Shown here one piece after another: positions 9,034 through 16,873 of a stretch of DNA of 33,521 bases. A program made the position numbers and the translations under genes. The notes beneath the pieces are model-generated. The model was not told the origin of the DNA, searched no databases, and worked only from the letters and a program-made list of their open reading frames with translations. The stretch spans positions 1 to 33,521 of the forward strand of contig JALEZF010000077.1 of assembly GCA_022773025.1 (NCBI GenBank). Direction: 5' to 3'. The DNA comes from Clostridium sp. (GTDB taxonomy: Bacteria; Bacillota; Clostridia; Clostridiales; Clostridiaceae). Position 1 is the first letter of the stretch, and each line of letters starts with the position of its first letter.

Positions 9034-9145
9034 TTTAATTCACTCCTTATAGTGCTTTTATATTTAATTTATCACAAAACTAAGGCTATATAACACTTAT
9101 TTTTTTAAATGTTACAAATATTTTACGTCATTCACTAGTTTTTTT

Positions 9146-9187
9146 AAAAAAATGAGTTATGCCTCTAAAAAATCAGAACATAACTCA
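9146..9187 (-). terminator. Intrinsic terminator after prs
   Basis: On the minus strand stem TGAGTTATG/CATAACTCA (9 bp, 17-base loop) followed directly by seven T. It lies 16 bases past the prs stop and separates prs from the two-component genes. Confidence 0.85.
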
Positions 9188-9202
9188 CTGAAATGGTATA
9201 TC

Positions 9203-10162
9203 TTAGCCCTCAAAAAGTTTGCTTATAGATACATCATCATATATTCTCTTTATAGCTTCTCCAAATATAGGTGCCACAGATATAGACTTAAATTTATTTA
9301 TACTCTCTGCTTGAGCATTTTTTACTGTATTAAGCATTACTAATTCCTTTATAGCAGAATTATTTATTCTCTCTATAGCAGGTCCTGATAAAACACCATG
9401 AGTACAGCATGCATAAACTTCTTTAGCGCCTAAGTCTTTTAGTGCGTTTGCTGCATTAGATATAGTTCCAGCAGTATCTATCATGTCATCTATAAGGATA
9501 CAAGTTTTATCTTTTATATCTCCTATGATATTCATTATTTCTGATACATTTGCTCTTGGTCTTCTCTTGTCTATTATAGCTATTGGTGCATGAAGTTTAT
9601 CTGCAAACTTTCTAGCTCTAGTTACACTTCCAAGGTCAGGCGAAACAACTACTACATCATCTTTTTCTGCAAAGCCTTTCTCTATAAAGTACTTTGATAA
9701 AATTGGCGCTCCCATAAGATTATCAACAGGTATGTTGAAATATCCTTGAATCTGTGATGCATGTAAATCCATTGTAAGAACTCTATCTGCTCCTGCTGTA
9801 GTAAGCAGGTCAGCAACTAATTTTGCTGTTATGGGATCTCTAGACTTTGCTTTTCTATCTTGTCTAGCATATCCATAATAAGGTATAACCGCTGTAATCC
9901 TTCCTGCTGAAGCTCTCTTAAAAGCATCAATCATTATAAGAAGTTCCATTAAATTATTGTTTACTGGAGAACTAGTTGATTGAACTACAAATACGTCTGC
10001 TCCTCTTACCGTTTCATTTATATCTACTGAAATTTCTCCATCACTAAAAGTTCCAACCTTTGAATCTCCAACTTTAACTCCAACTACACTTGCTATGTCT
10101 CTCGCTAATTCTGGATGTGAATTTCCGGTGAAAATCTTAATGTTTTTGCCATGGGTTATCAT
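9203..10162 (-). CDS. prs: Ribose-phosphate pyrophosphokinase (PRPP synthetase)
   Basis: Makes PRPP from ribose 5-phosphate and ATP for purine, pyrimidine, histidine and NAD synthesis. The 319-aa length is typical of class I enzymes. Recognisable parts are the flexible-loop motif [10 protein letters not shown] (95-104), His134 in [12 protein letters not shown], and the PRPP-binding loop DDMIDTAGT (225-233). The ATG has a strong AGGAGGTCACAGG site. It follows glmU by 48 bases and is probably in one transcript with it, then terminated at 9146-9187. The order glmU-prs is conserved in Firmicutes. The ctc gene that follows prs in Bacillus is missing and a two-component system stands in its place. 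Confidence 0.98.
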   Translation of the reverse strand: MITHGKNIKIFTGNSHPELARDIASVVGVKVGDSKVGTFSDGEISVDINETVRGADVFVVQSTSSPVNNNLMELLIMIDAFKRASAGRITAVIPYYGYARQDRKAKSRDPITAKLVADLLTTAGADRVLTMDLHASQIQGYFNIPVDNLMGAPILSKYFIEKGFAEKDDVVVVSPDLGSVTRARKFADKLHAPIAIIDKRRPRANVSEIMNIIGDIKDKTCILIDDMIDTAGTISNAANALKDLGAKEVYACCTHGVLSGPAIERINNSAIKELVMLNTVKNAQAESINKFKSISVAPIFGEAIKRIYDDVSISKLFEG

Positions 10163-10210
10163 CCTGTGACCTCCTAAAATATTATTATATTTATTAATAC
10201 ATTTCTTTTG

Positions 10211-11578
10211 TTATTTTCTTAGTCCTTTTCTATCTACCCAGCCCTCTATGTTAACTTGCTTTGCTCTAGCAATAGATAAACTTCCTTCTGGAACTTCTTT
10301 TGTTATTGTAGATCCAGCTGCTGTATAAGCATTATCCTTAATTTCAACTGGTGAAACTAGATTTGTGTTGCATCCTATGAATGCATTGTTTCCAATGATA
10401 GTTTTGTGCTTCTTCTTTCCATCATAGTTAACAACTACTGTTCCACATCCAAAGTTGCATCCAGTTCCTACTTCTGCATCTCCTATATATGTAAGGTGAG
10501 ATACTTTTGTATTGTCTCCTATAGAAGATTTTTTTATCTCAACGAAGTCACCTATCCTTGCATTGTTTCCAATAGTACTGTCTGGACGAATATATGCAAA
10601 TGGTCCTACTGTTGTGTTTTCCCCTACTTTACTATCTAGTATAACTGAGCTTTCTATAGTAGCTTCTTTTTCTACTACACTGTCTTTTATTCTGCAATTT
10701 TGATAAATTACAGCTCCAGACTTTATAACTGTAGCTCCCTCTAATATATTGTTTGGATATATTATAACATCTTGTTCTATAACTACATCAGCCCCTATAT
10801 ATGTGCTGTTTGGGTCTATCATTGTAACACCGTTTTCCATGTGTTCCTTATTGATTCTATTCTTTAAAATGTTTTCTACTTGAGCTAATTGAACTTTTGA
10901 ATTAACTCCTAAAGTTTCTTCAAAATCTACAACCATAGCTCCAACTTTTTCATTTTTTCCTTTTAGGATGCCTATAACGTCTGTCAAATAATATTCTCCT
11001 TGAGCATTATCATTCTTTAATTCATCAAGACATTCTAAAAGACTCTTTATGTCAAATGTATATATAGCTGAATTTATTTCGTTAACTTTTAGTTCTTCGT
11101 TATTACAGTCCTTATGTTCTACTATCTTTTCTACGCTTCCATTATTTCTGATAATTCTTCCGTATCCTGTTGGATCATCAACTAAGGAAGTTAGGATTGT
11201 AGCCTTATTTCCTTCTTCATTGTGAAGTTTCATAAGATTTTCTACTGTGGTAGCCTTGATTAAAGGAGCATCTCCTGCAAATACAGCTACTACACCTTCC
11301 TTATCTTTAAGGAATTCTTTCGCACACATGATTGCATGGCCTGTTCCTAATTGTTTGTCTTGGAATGAATATGATACATTTCTATTCTCTGTTCCAGCTT
11401 TAACCTTCTCAGCACCTTTTCCAATGACTACATTAACTTCATCAATACCTGATCTTCTCATAGTATCTATGACATGATTCACCATTTCTTTACCGCAAAC
11501 CTTATGTAACACTTTTGGAGTTGAAGATTTCATTCTCTTCCCTTCTCCTGCAGCTAATATGATAGCATATTTATACAT
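10211..11578 (-). CDS. glmU: Bifunctional UDP-N-acetylglucosamine pyrophosphorylase / glucosamine-1-phosphate N-acetyltransferase
   Basis: Catalyses the last two steps to UDP-GlcNAc, the precursor of peptidoglycan. The 455-aa protein has an N-terminal nucleotidyltransferase domain with LAAGEGKRM (8-16), QLGTGHA (76-82) and GDAPL (102-106), and a left-handed beta-helix of hexapeptide repeats from about 250 to 445 carrying [13 protein letters not shown]. Length and motifs match the family, so both activities are expected. The start ATG is preceded by AAAGAGGTGTAAGA. A very good promoter (TTGAAA-17-TATAAT) lies about 70-95 bases upstream, just after the spoVG terminator, so the glmU-prs pair is its own unit. 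Confidence 0.98.
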   Translation of the reverse strand: MYKYAIILAAGEGKRMKSSTPKVLHKVCGKEMVNHVIDTMRRSGIDEVNVVIGKGAEKVKAGTENRNVSYSFQDKQLGTGHAIMCAKEFLKDKEGVVAVFAGDAPLIKATTVENLMKLHNEEGNKATILTSLVDDPTGYGRIIRNNGSVEKIVEHKDCNNEELKVNEINSAIYTFDIKSLLECLDELKNDNAQGEYYLTDVIGILKGKNEKVGAMVVDFEETLGVNSKVQLAQVENILKNRINKEHMENGVTMIDPNSTYIGADVVIEQDVIIYPNNILEGATVIKSGAVIYQNCRIKDSVVEKEATIESSVILDSKVGENTTVGPFAYIRPDSTIGNNARIGDFVEIKKSSIGDNTKVSHLTYIGDAEVGTGCNFGCGTVVVNYDGKKKHKTIIGNNAFIGCNTNLVSPVEIKDNAYTAAGSTITKEVPEGSLSIARAKQVNIEGWVDRKGLRK

Positions 11579-11645
11579 TCTTACACCTCTTTATGGATTA
11601 TTTTAACGCTTTAAAAAAACATCATTTCATCATTTTCCTTTTTCT

Positions 11646-11674
11646 ATTATATTTTATAACCCGCATGTTTTCAA
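11646..11674 (-). promoter_or_regulatory. Predicted sigma-A promoter of glmU-prs
   Basis: On the minus strand -35 TTGAAA (11674-11669), 17-bp spacer, -10 TATAAT (11651-11646). It is placed between the spoVG terminator and the glmU start. Confidence 0.65.
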
Positions 11675-11722
11675 CCTAATTGCTCAATAGATTGAATTTA
11701 TGTAAAGTTATCCAAATCAAAA

Positions 11723-11756
11723 AAATAAAAAGGAGCACAAAAACTCCTTTTTATTT
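11723..11756 (-). terminator. Intrinsic terminator after spoVG
   Basis: Thirteen-bp perfect stem (AAATAAAAAGGAG/CTCCTTTTTATTT) with an 8-base loop and a T-rich tail on the minus strand, starting directly after the spoVG stop codon. Confidence 0.85.
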
Positions 11757-12050
11757 CTATTCTTCTACTACCGCATCTACAGTTTCAACATCCTCATTCT
11801 TAACCTTTTCATACTCTGTTAAGATTGCAACCTGTATCTTTTCTCTAGTTTGAGTGTTGATTGGATGTGCTATGTCCTTGAATTCTCCGTCTGGAGTCTT
11901 TCTACTTGGCATAGCTATAAATAGTCCATTTTGACCTTCTATAACTTTGATATCATGTACAACAAACTCATTATCAAAAGTTACAGAAACGATAGCCTTC
12001 ATTTTTCCTTCTGCAGCTATCTTTCTAATTCTTACGTCTGTAATTTGCAT
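11757..12050 (-). CDS. spoVG: SpoVG family RNA/DNA-binding regulator
   Basis: Small site-specific nucleic-acid-binding protein that in Firmicutes affects septation, sporulation and virulence or capsule genes. The 97-aa product begins [11 protein letters not shown], the typical SpoVG start, and keeps the conserved central segment [18 protein letters not shown]. The ATG at 12050 is chosen because GGAGGTGG lies 8 bases upstream. A TTG six codons earlier overlaps that site. It lies 89 bases after purR and has its own terminator. A sigma-H-like promoter is visible upstream. The yabJ gene that stands between purR and spoVG in Bacillus is absent. Confidence 0.96.
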   Translation of the reverse strand: MQITDVRIRKIAAEGKMKAIVSVTFDNEFVVHDIKVIEGQNGLFIAMPSRKTPDGEFKDIAHPINTQTREKIQVAILTEYEKVKNEDVETVDAVVEE

Positions 12051-12087
12051 TATAAAATCCACCTCCAAGATGCTTTATAACATATAA

Positions 12088-12112
12088 CTTCTGCATTTGT
12101 TTAAAATTCCCT
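12088..12112 (-). promoter_or_regulatory. Candidate sigma-H-like promoter of spoVG
   Basis: On the minus strand AGGGAAT (12112-12106), 14 bases, then GAAG (12091-12088). This resembles the AGGAwWW / GAAT elements and spacing of the Bacillus subtilis spoVG sigma-H promoter, but the -10 match is incomplete. Confidence 0.35.
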
Positions 12113-12139
12113 CTTTTTTTGCAGAAATTTTTTGAACAT

Positions 12140-12958
12140 TTATTTTTGGAATAATGTGGATGGTCTTAAAATGGCTTTTTTATCTTTGTCCAATCCTTCA
12201 AATTCTACTATAGATACATAGTCATCTACTAATTTGTTGTCTGTCTCTATATTATCTATCAGTACGGCCATACCTAGAAGTTCGCTATCAAATTCTTTTA
12301 GAAGTTCCTTTATTCCTAGAGCCGTTCCACCTGATTTCATAAAATCATCTATGTATATGCATTTACTTTCCTTACGTAGAGATTTCTTAGATAATGACAT
12401 ATTTTGTATCATTCCTGTGGAACCTGACGCATAATTTATAGTAACCGTTGGTCCTTCTGTAACTTTATTGTCTCTTCTAACTATTACAAGCTGAACTCCT
12501 AAATTTCTAGCAACCTCATAAGCTAAAGGAATACCCTTAGTTTCTACTGTCACTACATAATCTATATCTTGCTCTTGAAAAAAAGTCGAAAGAATTAATC
12601 CAGCCTTGCTTATAACTTCTGGATTATACATAATATCTGTCATGTATATAAAAGTTCCAGCAACTATTCTTTCCTTGTCACCTAAAGCTTTGCATAGGTT
12701 ATTTGCAAATTCTATTTTGTTCTCCTTGCTTATGTCCCCTATGAACTTAATTCCTCCTGCTGCTCCAGATATAGTCTTTACTTTTCCTAAAGACAACCTC
12801 TCTAATGTATCTCTTACTATAACCATATCTTCACTTATAGTGGATTTGGCTGCATTCAGCTTCCCGGAAAATGAATTCAAACTTACTATCTTGCTAGGAT
12901 TTTCTGATAAAATTTTTGTTATAGCTACAACTCTTCCATTTCTTGAGAACTTATCCAT
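12140..12958 (-). CDS. purR: Purine operon repressor PurR
   Basis: PRPP-responsive transcription repressor of purine genes. The 272-aa protein has an N-terminal winged-helix domain (about 1-72) and a type I phosphoribosyltransferase-like effector domain with PRPP loop IDDFMKSGGTA (203-213). In this family the domain binds PRPP but is not an enzyme. The ATG at 12958 is used because AGAAGGTGG sits 5 bases upstream. An upstream GTG overlaps the binding site. A good promoter with TTGATA-17-TAAAAT is 71-99 bases upstream. It heads the conserved purR-spoVG-glmU-prs cluster and is divergent from murC. No convincing PurR box was found in front of it. Confidence 0.97.
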   Translation of the reverse strand: MDKFSRNGRVVAITKILSENPSKIVSLNSFSGKLNAAKSTISEDMVIVRDTLERLSLGKVKTISGAAGGIKFIGDISKENKIEFANNLCKALGDKERIVAGTFIYMTDIMYNPEVISKAGLILSTFFQEQDIDYVVTVETKGIPLAYEVARNLGVQLVIVRRDNKVTEGPTVTINYASGSTGMIQNMSLSKKSLRKESKCIYIDDFMKSGGTALGIKELLKEFDSELLGMAVLIDNIETDNKLVDDYVSIVEFEGLDKDKKAILRPSTLFQK

Positions 12959-13028
12959 GAGTACCACCTTCTATAATTTATTAATTAACGAATTATTTTC
13001 TATTTATTTCAATTATTATTCACTACTT

Positions 13029-13057
13029 ATTTTATTTCATATAGGGAAATATATCAA
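13029..13057 (-). promoter_or_regulatory. Predicted sigma-A promoter of purR
   Basis: On the minus strand -35 TTGATA (13057-13052), 17-bp spacer, -10 TAAAAT (13034-13029). Confidence 0.6.
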
Positions 13058-13235
13058 GGGAATAAATAAATTCTTCGATTTATTACTATACTTCTTATTT
13101 CTTAATATTATTATTGCCAAAATCCGTTATATCATATTGATTTTCTGATGTTTTAAATAATTTTTGTGTTTTTTTCTTGAAAATGTGTATATAATTATCT
13201 AGAAGAAGATATTTTTATCATAAGGAGTGAGAACT

Positions 13236-14609
13236 TTGCCTTTTGACTTTTTAAAAGATACTAATAAAAAAGTTCATTTCATCGGTATTGGCGGCATAAG
13301 CATGAGTGGACTTGCTGCTATACTTCTTAAAAATGGATTTAAAGTTTCGGGTTCTGATATGAAAGAATCAGAAATAACTACTAGACTACAACAACATGGT
13401 GCAGAGATTCATATAGGTCACAGTGCAGATAACGTAAAAAATGTTGATTTAGTTGTTTACACAGCGGCTGTACCTTCAGATAATCCCGAACTTTTATTTG
13501 CTAAAAATAATAATATTCCTTTAATGGATAGAGCAGAATTTCTAGGTTATATAATGAAGGGACATAAGTATAATGTGGCTATCTCAGGAACCCATGGAAA
13601 AACTACAAGCACATCTATGCTTTCTCATATAGTTCTTAGTGCTGAGCTTGACCCAACCATATTAGTTGGTGCAGATCTAGACATAATAAATGGTAACTTC
13701 AGAACTGGCGAAAGCGAATATTTTATAACTGAAGCTTGCGAGTATAAAGCATCATTTTTAAGATTCTTCCCTTATATCGGAGTTATATTAAATATAGATG
13801 CAGACCACTTAGATTTCTATAAGGACATAGACGATATAGAGGCAACCTTTAAAAAGTTTGTTTCTATAATTCCTAATGATGGCTATGCTATAGGAAATGC
13901 AGACGATTTTAGAGTGAAGAGAGTTTTAGAAACAGCTTCTTGTAACACTTTAACCTTCGGATTAAACGAGGGCGACATAGTTGCTAAAGACATCCATTTT
14001 AACGGAAGAGGTTCTTCCTTCGATGTTGTCTACAAGGGAAAAGAGCTATACACTATTCACCTTCACGTTCCTGGAAGTCACAATGTGCTAAATGCTTTAA
14101 GCGCAGTTGCTTCTTCTATAGTCTTAGGAATTGATGAAAAAGCTGTAATAGAAGGATTAGAAGGCTTTAAAGGAGCACATAAAAGATTTGAAATCAAAGG
14201 CTCCAAGGATGATATAACAGTTATAGATGACTATGCTCATCATCCAACAGAAATAAAGGCAACCTTAAAAGCAGCTAGAGAATACCCTCACAATAAGATT
14301 GTGAGTATATTCCAACCACACACTTATTCAAGGACTATATCTCTATTAGATGAGTTCTCCGAGTCTTTTAATGACACTGATGAACTTATACTTATGGATA
14401 TATATGCTGCTAGAGAAAAAGATACTGGCATAGTAAGTTCTAATATGCTTGGAGATAAAATCCGCGCAAAGGGAATCAAATGTATCAATGTTCATTCTCA
14501 TGCGGAGGCTCTTGAAGTAGCAAAGCAAAAACTTTCCTCAGGAGATCTTCTCTTAACTGTAGGCGCTGGAGACGTAGTAAAAGTTGGCGAAATGTTCCTA
14601 CAAGATTAG
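13236..14609 (+). CDS. murC: UDP-N-acetylmuramate--L-alanine ligase
   Basis: ATP-dependent ligase that adds L-alanine to UDP-MurNAc in the cytosol, first of the Mur ligases. The 457-aa protein shows the N-terminal Rossmann motif [14 protein letters not shown], the P-loop GTHGKTTS (118-125), the central-domain stretch [10 protein letters not shown], and the C-terminal [14 protein letters not shown] start at 13236 is preferred: the site AAGGAG (13222-13227) is 8 bases before it. A GTG three codons earlier lies inside that site. The gene is divergent from purR. A TATAAT at 13190-13195 may be its -10, with no clear -35. It is followed by an intrinsic terminator. Confidence 0.97.
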   Translation: MPFDFLKDTNKKVHFIGIGGISMSGLAAILLKNGFKVSGSDMKESEITTRLQQHGAEIHIGHSADNVKNVDLVVYTAAVPSDNPELLFAKNNNIPLMDRAEFLGYIMKGHKYNVAISGTHGKTTSTSMLSHIVLSAELDPTILVGADLDIINGNFRTGESEYFITEACEYKASFLRFFPYIGVILNIDADHLDFYKDIDDIEATFKKFVSIIPNDGYAIGNADDFRVKRVLETASCNTLTFGLNEGDIVAKDIHFNGRGSSFDVVYKGKELYTIHLHVPGSHNVLNALSAVASSIVLGIDEKAVIEGLEGFKGAHKRFEIKGSKDDITVIDDYAHHPTEIKATLKAAREYPHNKIVSIFQPHTYSRTISLLDEFSESFNDTDELILMDIYAAREKDTGIVSSNMLGDKIRAKGIKCINVHSHAEALEVAKQKLSSGDLLLTVGAGDVVKVGEMFLQD

Positions 14610-14640
14610 TGAAAAATGAAGAGATAAGAGCGAAAAATTC

Positions 14641-14677
14641 AAAAGCACTGCCGATTTTAAAATCCCGGTGCTTTTTT
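14641..14677 (+). terminator. Intrinsic terminator after murC
   Basis: Stem AAAAGCACTG/CGGTGCTTTT with one wobble pair, an inner GAT/ATC stem, and a run of six T on the plus strand. Confidence 0.8.
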
Positions 14678-14853
14678 GTATTTTAAATCGATATGAATAT
14701 TCCAATTTCACCTCTCCACTTCTCTGCTGAACTCTAAACTCTTCATTAATCAATTATTTAGTAACCAATATCTTATTCATCTCATCACATGGTTTCTTAT
14801 TTTTTATAAATTCTGTAGTAGTACAGAATTATCTCAATTTTTCAAATTATCAA
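14678..14853. other. Intergenic stretch before the efflux leader, no gene seen
   Basis: No ORF with a ribosome binding site was found. Read on the minus strand, 14690-14750 is purine-rich (GAAGAGT, GAGTTCAG, GAGAAGTGGAGAGG) and resembles the degenerate purine-rich intergenic sequences seen in clostridial genomes. A related purine-rich stretch lies in plus orientation at 14610-14640. The only other structure is the palindrome at 14809-14830. Confidence 0.4.
14809..14830. repeat. Perfect palindrome upstream of the efflux promoter (operator-like)
   Basis: AATTCTGTA-GTAG-TACAGAATT, a 9-bp perfect inverted repeat with a 4-base centre, 23 bases upstream of the -35 box. No U-tract follows. The position fits an activator or upstream-acting repressor site. 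The cognate regulator is not in the window. Confidence 0.45.
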
Positions 14854-14882
14854 TTGACATAGCTCGTCCATGGTAATATTCT
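14854..14882 (+). promoter_or_regulatory. Predicted sigma-A promoter of the leader-efflux operon
   Basis: Perfect -35 TTGACA (14854-14859), 17-bp spacer, -10 TATTCT (14877-14882). Confidence 0.65.
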
Positions 14883-14922
14883 ATTATTGTAGTATTTATT
14901 TTTTAGAAAGGGAGGTAGGAAA

Positions 14923-15006
14923 ATGTTATTTATAATGAATGTATCAGTATGCTTAATAAATTTAGAGTTTACGTATAGCCCTATCTCTTGTGGAACTTAT
15001 TTTTAG
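14923..15006 (+). CDS. 27-aa leader peptide upstream of the ABC exporter genes
   Basis: Short ORF of 27 codons beginning MLFIMNVSVCL and ending SPISCGTYF-stop. It has one of the strongest ribosome binding sites in the window (GGGAGGTAGGAAA before the ATG) and lies between a clear promoter and two hairpin structures. The product is hydrophobic in its first half and has no visible domain. In Bacillus subtilis bmrB plays such a role for the BmrC/BmrD exporter: slow or stalled translation of the leader changes RNA folding and lets transcription continue. That this ORF works the same way is inference from layout. Confidence 0.7.
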   Translation: MLFIMNVSVCLINLEFTYSPISCGTYF

Positions 15007-15030
15007 TTGTTTGAAAAAAGTCTTCTAGAG

Positions 15031-15110
15031 GTCATGGGTTATCATATCCATGGTTTTTTTATGCTCAAATGTAGATTTTAGACCATGGATAACCATGGTC
15101 TTTTATTTTT
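15031..15110 (+). promoter_or_regulatory. Attenuator: two tandem terminator hairpins with an alternative antiterminator pairing
   Basis: Hairpin 1 (15032-15053) pairs CATGGGT with ATCCATG and is followed by seven T. Hairpin 2 (15081-15100) is a perfect 8-bp stem GACCATGG/CCATGGTC with loop ATAA and the tail TTTTATTTTT. The right half of hairpin 1 plus its loop (GGTTAT...CCATGG, 15037-15053) can instead pair with CCATGGATAACC (15083-15094). This forms about 12 bp and takes apart both terminators. Such mutually exclusive pairing downstream of a leader ORF is the hallmark of transcription attenuation. Confidence 0.7.
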
Positions 15111-15130
15111 GACAAAAAGGGGGAAATTAA

Positions 15131-16873
15131 ATGAAGAGAATTTTCAAGTATGTACTAAAGTACAAAATCCTGCTGATTGTTCCATCCGTAGCAATGCTTT
15201 TAAACATTCTATTGGATATGTTCAATCCTTACCTTACAAAAGAGATTGTAGACAAGGTTCTCATAGGGGGGAACGGTTCCTTGCTTGCACCTATACTCGC
15301 TGCCCTTCTAGGAATAACCCTAGGAAGAGCTGTTTTTGGATATATTAAAGAATTTATATTTGACTATCTATCAACTAAAGTAAATCACGATATAAAATGT
15401 GAGTTATTCAACCACATACAAAGTCTTCCATTTACTTATTTTGATAATACAAATACAGGTGAATTAATGTCTAGAATAGGCGAAGACGTAGAAGTAATCT
15501 GGAGAACAATATCCTTTGGTCTTAGATTATTCGTTGAAAACATCATTTACTTTGTTTTAGGTTCGGCTGCTTTATTTTATCTTAATGCAAAGCTAGCTAC
15601 AGCATGCATAGTTATCATGTTCCCTATAGCTTTTATAGCAATGAGATTTGAAAAGAAAATCTCTGCTGTATATGACAAAATAAGTGATCAAAATGCTGTT
15701 ATGAACACTACCGCTCAGGAAAATATAGCTGGTGTAAGACTAGTTAAAGCCTTTGCAAGAGAAGGTTACGAAAAGGAAAAATTCCTAAACATGAATAAAG
15801 ATTACTATAAGCTAAATATGAATCAAGCTCACGTTACAGGAAATCACCTTCCAACCATAGAGTTCTTGACCAACCTTTCAATCGTAATAATGATAACCTT
15901 TGGAGGATACCTAGTTATGGGAGAAGGCATCTCTATTGGAACTCTCGTTGCCTTCAATGGTTATATAGGAAATCTAATATGGCCTATGAGAAACTTAGGT
16001 GAATTATCTAATATGCTTGCTGAAAACAGCGCTTCTGCAAAGAAAATCTTTAAGATATTAGATAAAAAGCCTGACATCCATTCTCCTGAAGAAAATCAAT
16101 ACAATCCCGAAAAAATTTCTGGAGATATATCTTTTAAAGATGTTTCCTTTAAATACAATGATGAAATCATTCTTCACGATATAAATCTTGATATACAGGC
16201 TGGTTATACTGTAGCAATCATGGGAACTACAGGTTCTGGTAAATCATCCTTAATCAATCTAATCGGAAGATATTACGATGTATGTAGCGGAGAAGTCAAG
16301 ATTGATGGTGTTAACGTTAAAGATTATAACCTTCAAAAGTTAAGAGAAGCCATGTCTATCATACCTCAAGATACATTTTTATTCTCAGATACAATAGAAG
16401 GAAATATACGTTTTAGTAAGACTAACGCCACTAATGAAGAAATCGAAAGAGCTTGCTCACTTTCTTGTGCAAGTGAATTTATAAATGAATTAGAAGACGG
16501 TTATGAAACTATAATCGGTGAAAGAGGAATCGGCCTATCTGGTGGACAAAAACAAAGATTATGTATAGCAAGAGCCCTAGTAAAGGATTCCTCAATTTTA
16601 ATATTAGATGATTCAACCTCAGCCTTAGATATGGAAACAGAATTTACACTATTAAAAAATCTAAATGAAAATAAGTCCAAAGCCACAACCTTTATAATAG
16701 CTCATAGAATTTCTGCCGTTAAGAGCGCAGATCTAATAATATTCATGGATCATGGTACTATTGTAGAACGTGGTACTCATGAGGAGCTTTTAGCTCAAAA
16801 GGGTAAATACTACGAAATATACTGCGAACAATTTAAGGACTTCATAGAGGCTGAAGAGAAAGAGGTGGTTTAA
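15131..16873 (+). CDS. Heterodimeric multidrug-type ABC exporter, subunit with degenerate Walker B (BmrC/YheI-like)
   Basis: Half-transporter of 580 aa with six membrane segments (about 10-300) and a nucleotide-binding domain (about 330-570). Walker A is GTTGSGKS (365-372), signature LSGGQ (469-473) is canonical, and the H-loop His is 525. The Walker B motif reads ILILDD, so the catalytic Glu is replaced by Asp494. This is the usual mark of the subunit providing the degenerate ATP site in heterodimeric exporters such as BmrCD. The ATG has AAAGGGGGAAATTAA before it. The stop overlaps the next start (TAATG). Upstream are the leader ORF and attenuator, which suggest induction by translation-inhibiting drugs. 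The substrate is not deducible from sequence. Confidence 0.92.
   Translation: MKRIFKYVLKYKILLIVPSVAMLLNILLDMFNPYLTKEIVDKVLIGGNGSLLAPILAALLGITLGRAVFGYIKEFIFDYLSTKVNHDIKCELFNHIQSLPFTYFDNTNTGELMSRIGEDVEVIWRTISFGLRLFVENIIYFVLGSAALFYLNAKLATACIVIMFPIAFIAMRFEKKISAVYDKISDQNAVMNTTAQENIAGVRLVKAFAREGYEKEKFLNMNKDYYKLNMNQAHVTGNHLPTIEFLTNLSIVIMITFGGYLVMGEGISIGTLVAFNGYIGNLIWPMRNLGELSNMLAENSASAKKIFKILDKKPDIHSPEENQYNPEKISGDISFKDVSFKYNDEIILHDINLDIQAGYTVAIMGTTGSGKSSLINLIGRYYDVCSGEVKIDGVNVKDYNLQKLREAMSIIPQDTFLFSDTIEGNIRFSKTNATNEEIERACSLSCASEFINELEDGYETIIGERGIGLSGGQKQRLCIARALVKDSSILILDDSTSALDMETEFTLLKNLNENKSKATTFIIAHRISAVKSADLIIFMDHGTIVERGTHEELLAQKGKYYEIYCEQFKDFIEAEEKEVV

Noticed and set aside
4985-13000. Horizontal transfer of the two-component/HtrA-like genes
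   Set aside because: Base composition, ribosome binding sites and codon use look like the neighbours, and no repeats or integrase remnants flank the block.
13069-13086. CGAA-containing sequence upstream of purR as a possible PurR box
   Set aside because: Only about 10 of 13 positions fit and no inverted partner box lies at the expected distance.
12606-13148. 180-codon plus-strand open frame overlapping purR and the purR-murC gap
   Set aside because: It is the antisense shadow of purR, has no ribosome binding site, and its protein shows no family features.
15085-15348. 87-codon plus-strand frame overlapping the start of the first exporter gene
   Set aside because: It is out of frame with the exporter, starts inside terminator hairpin 2, and lacks a ribosome binding site.
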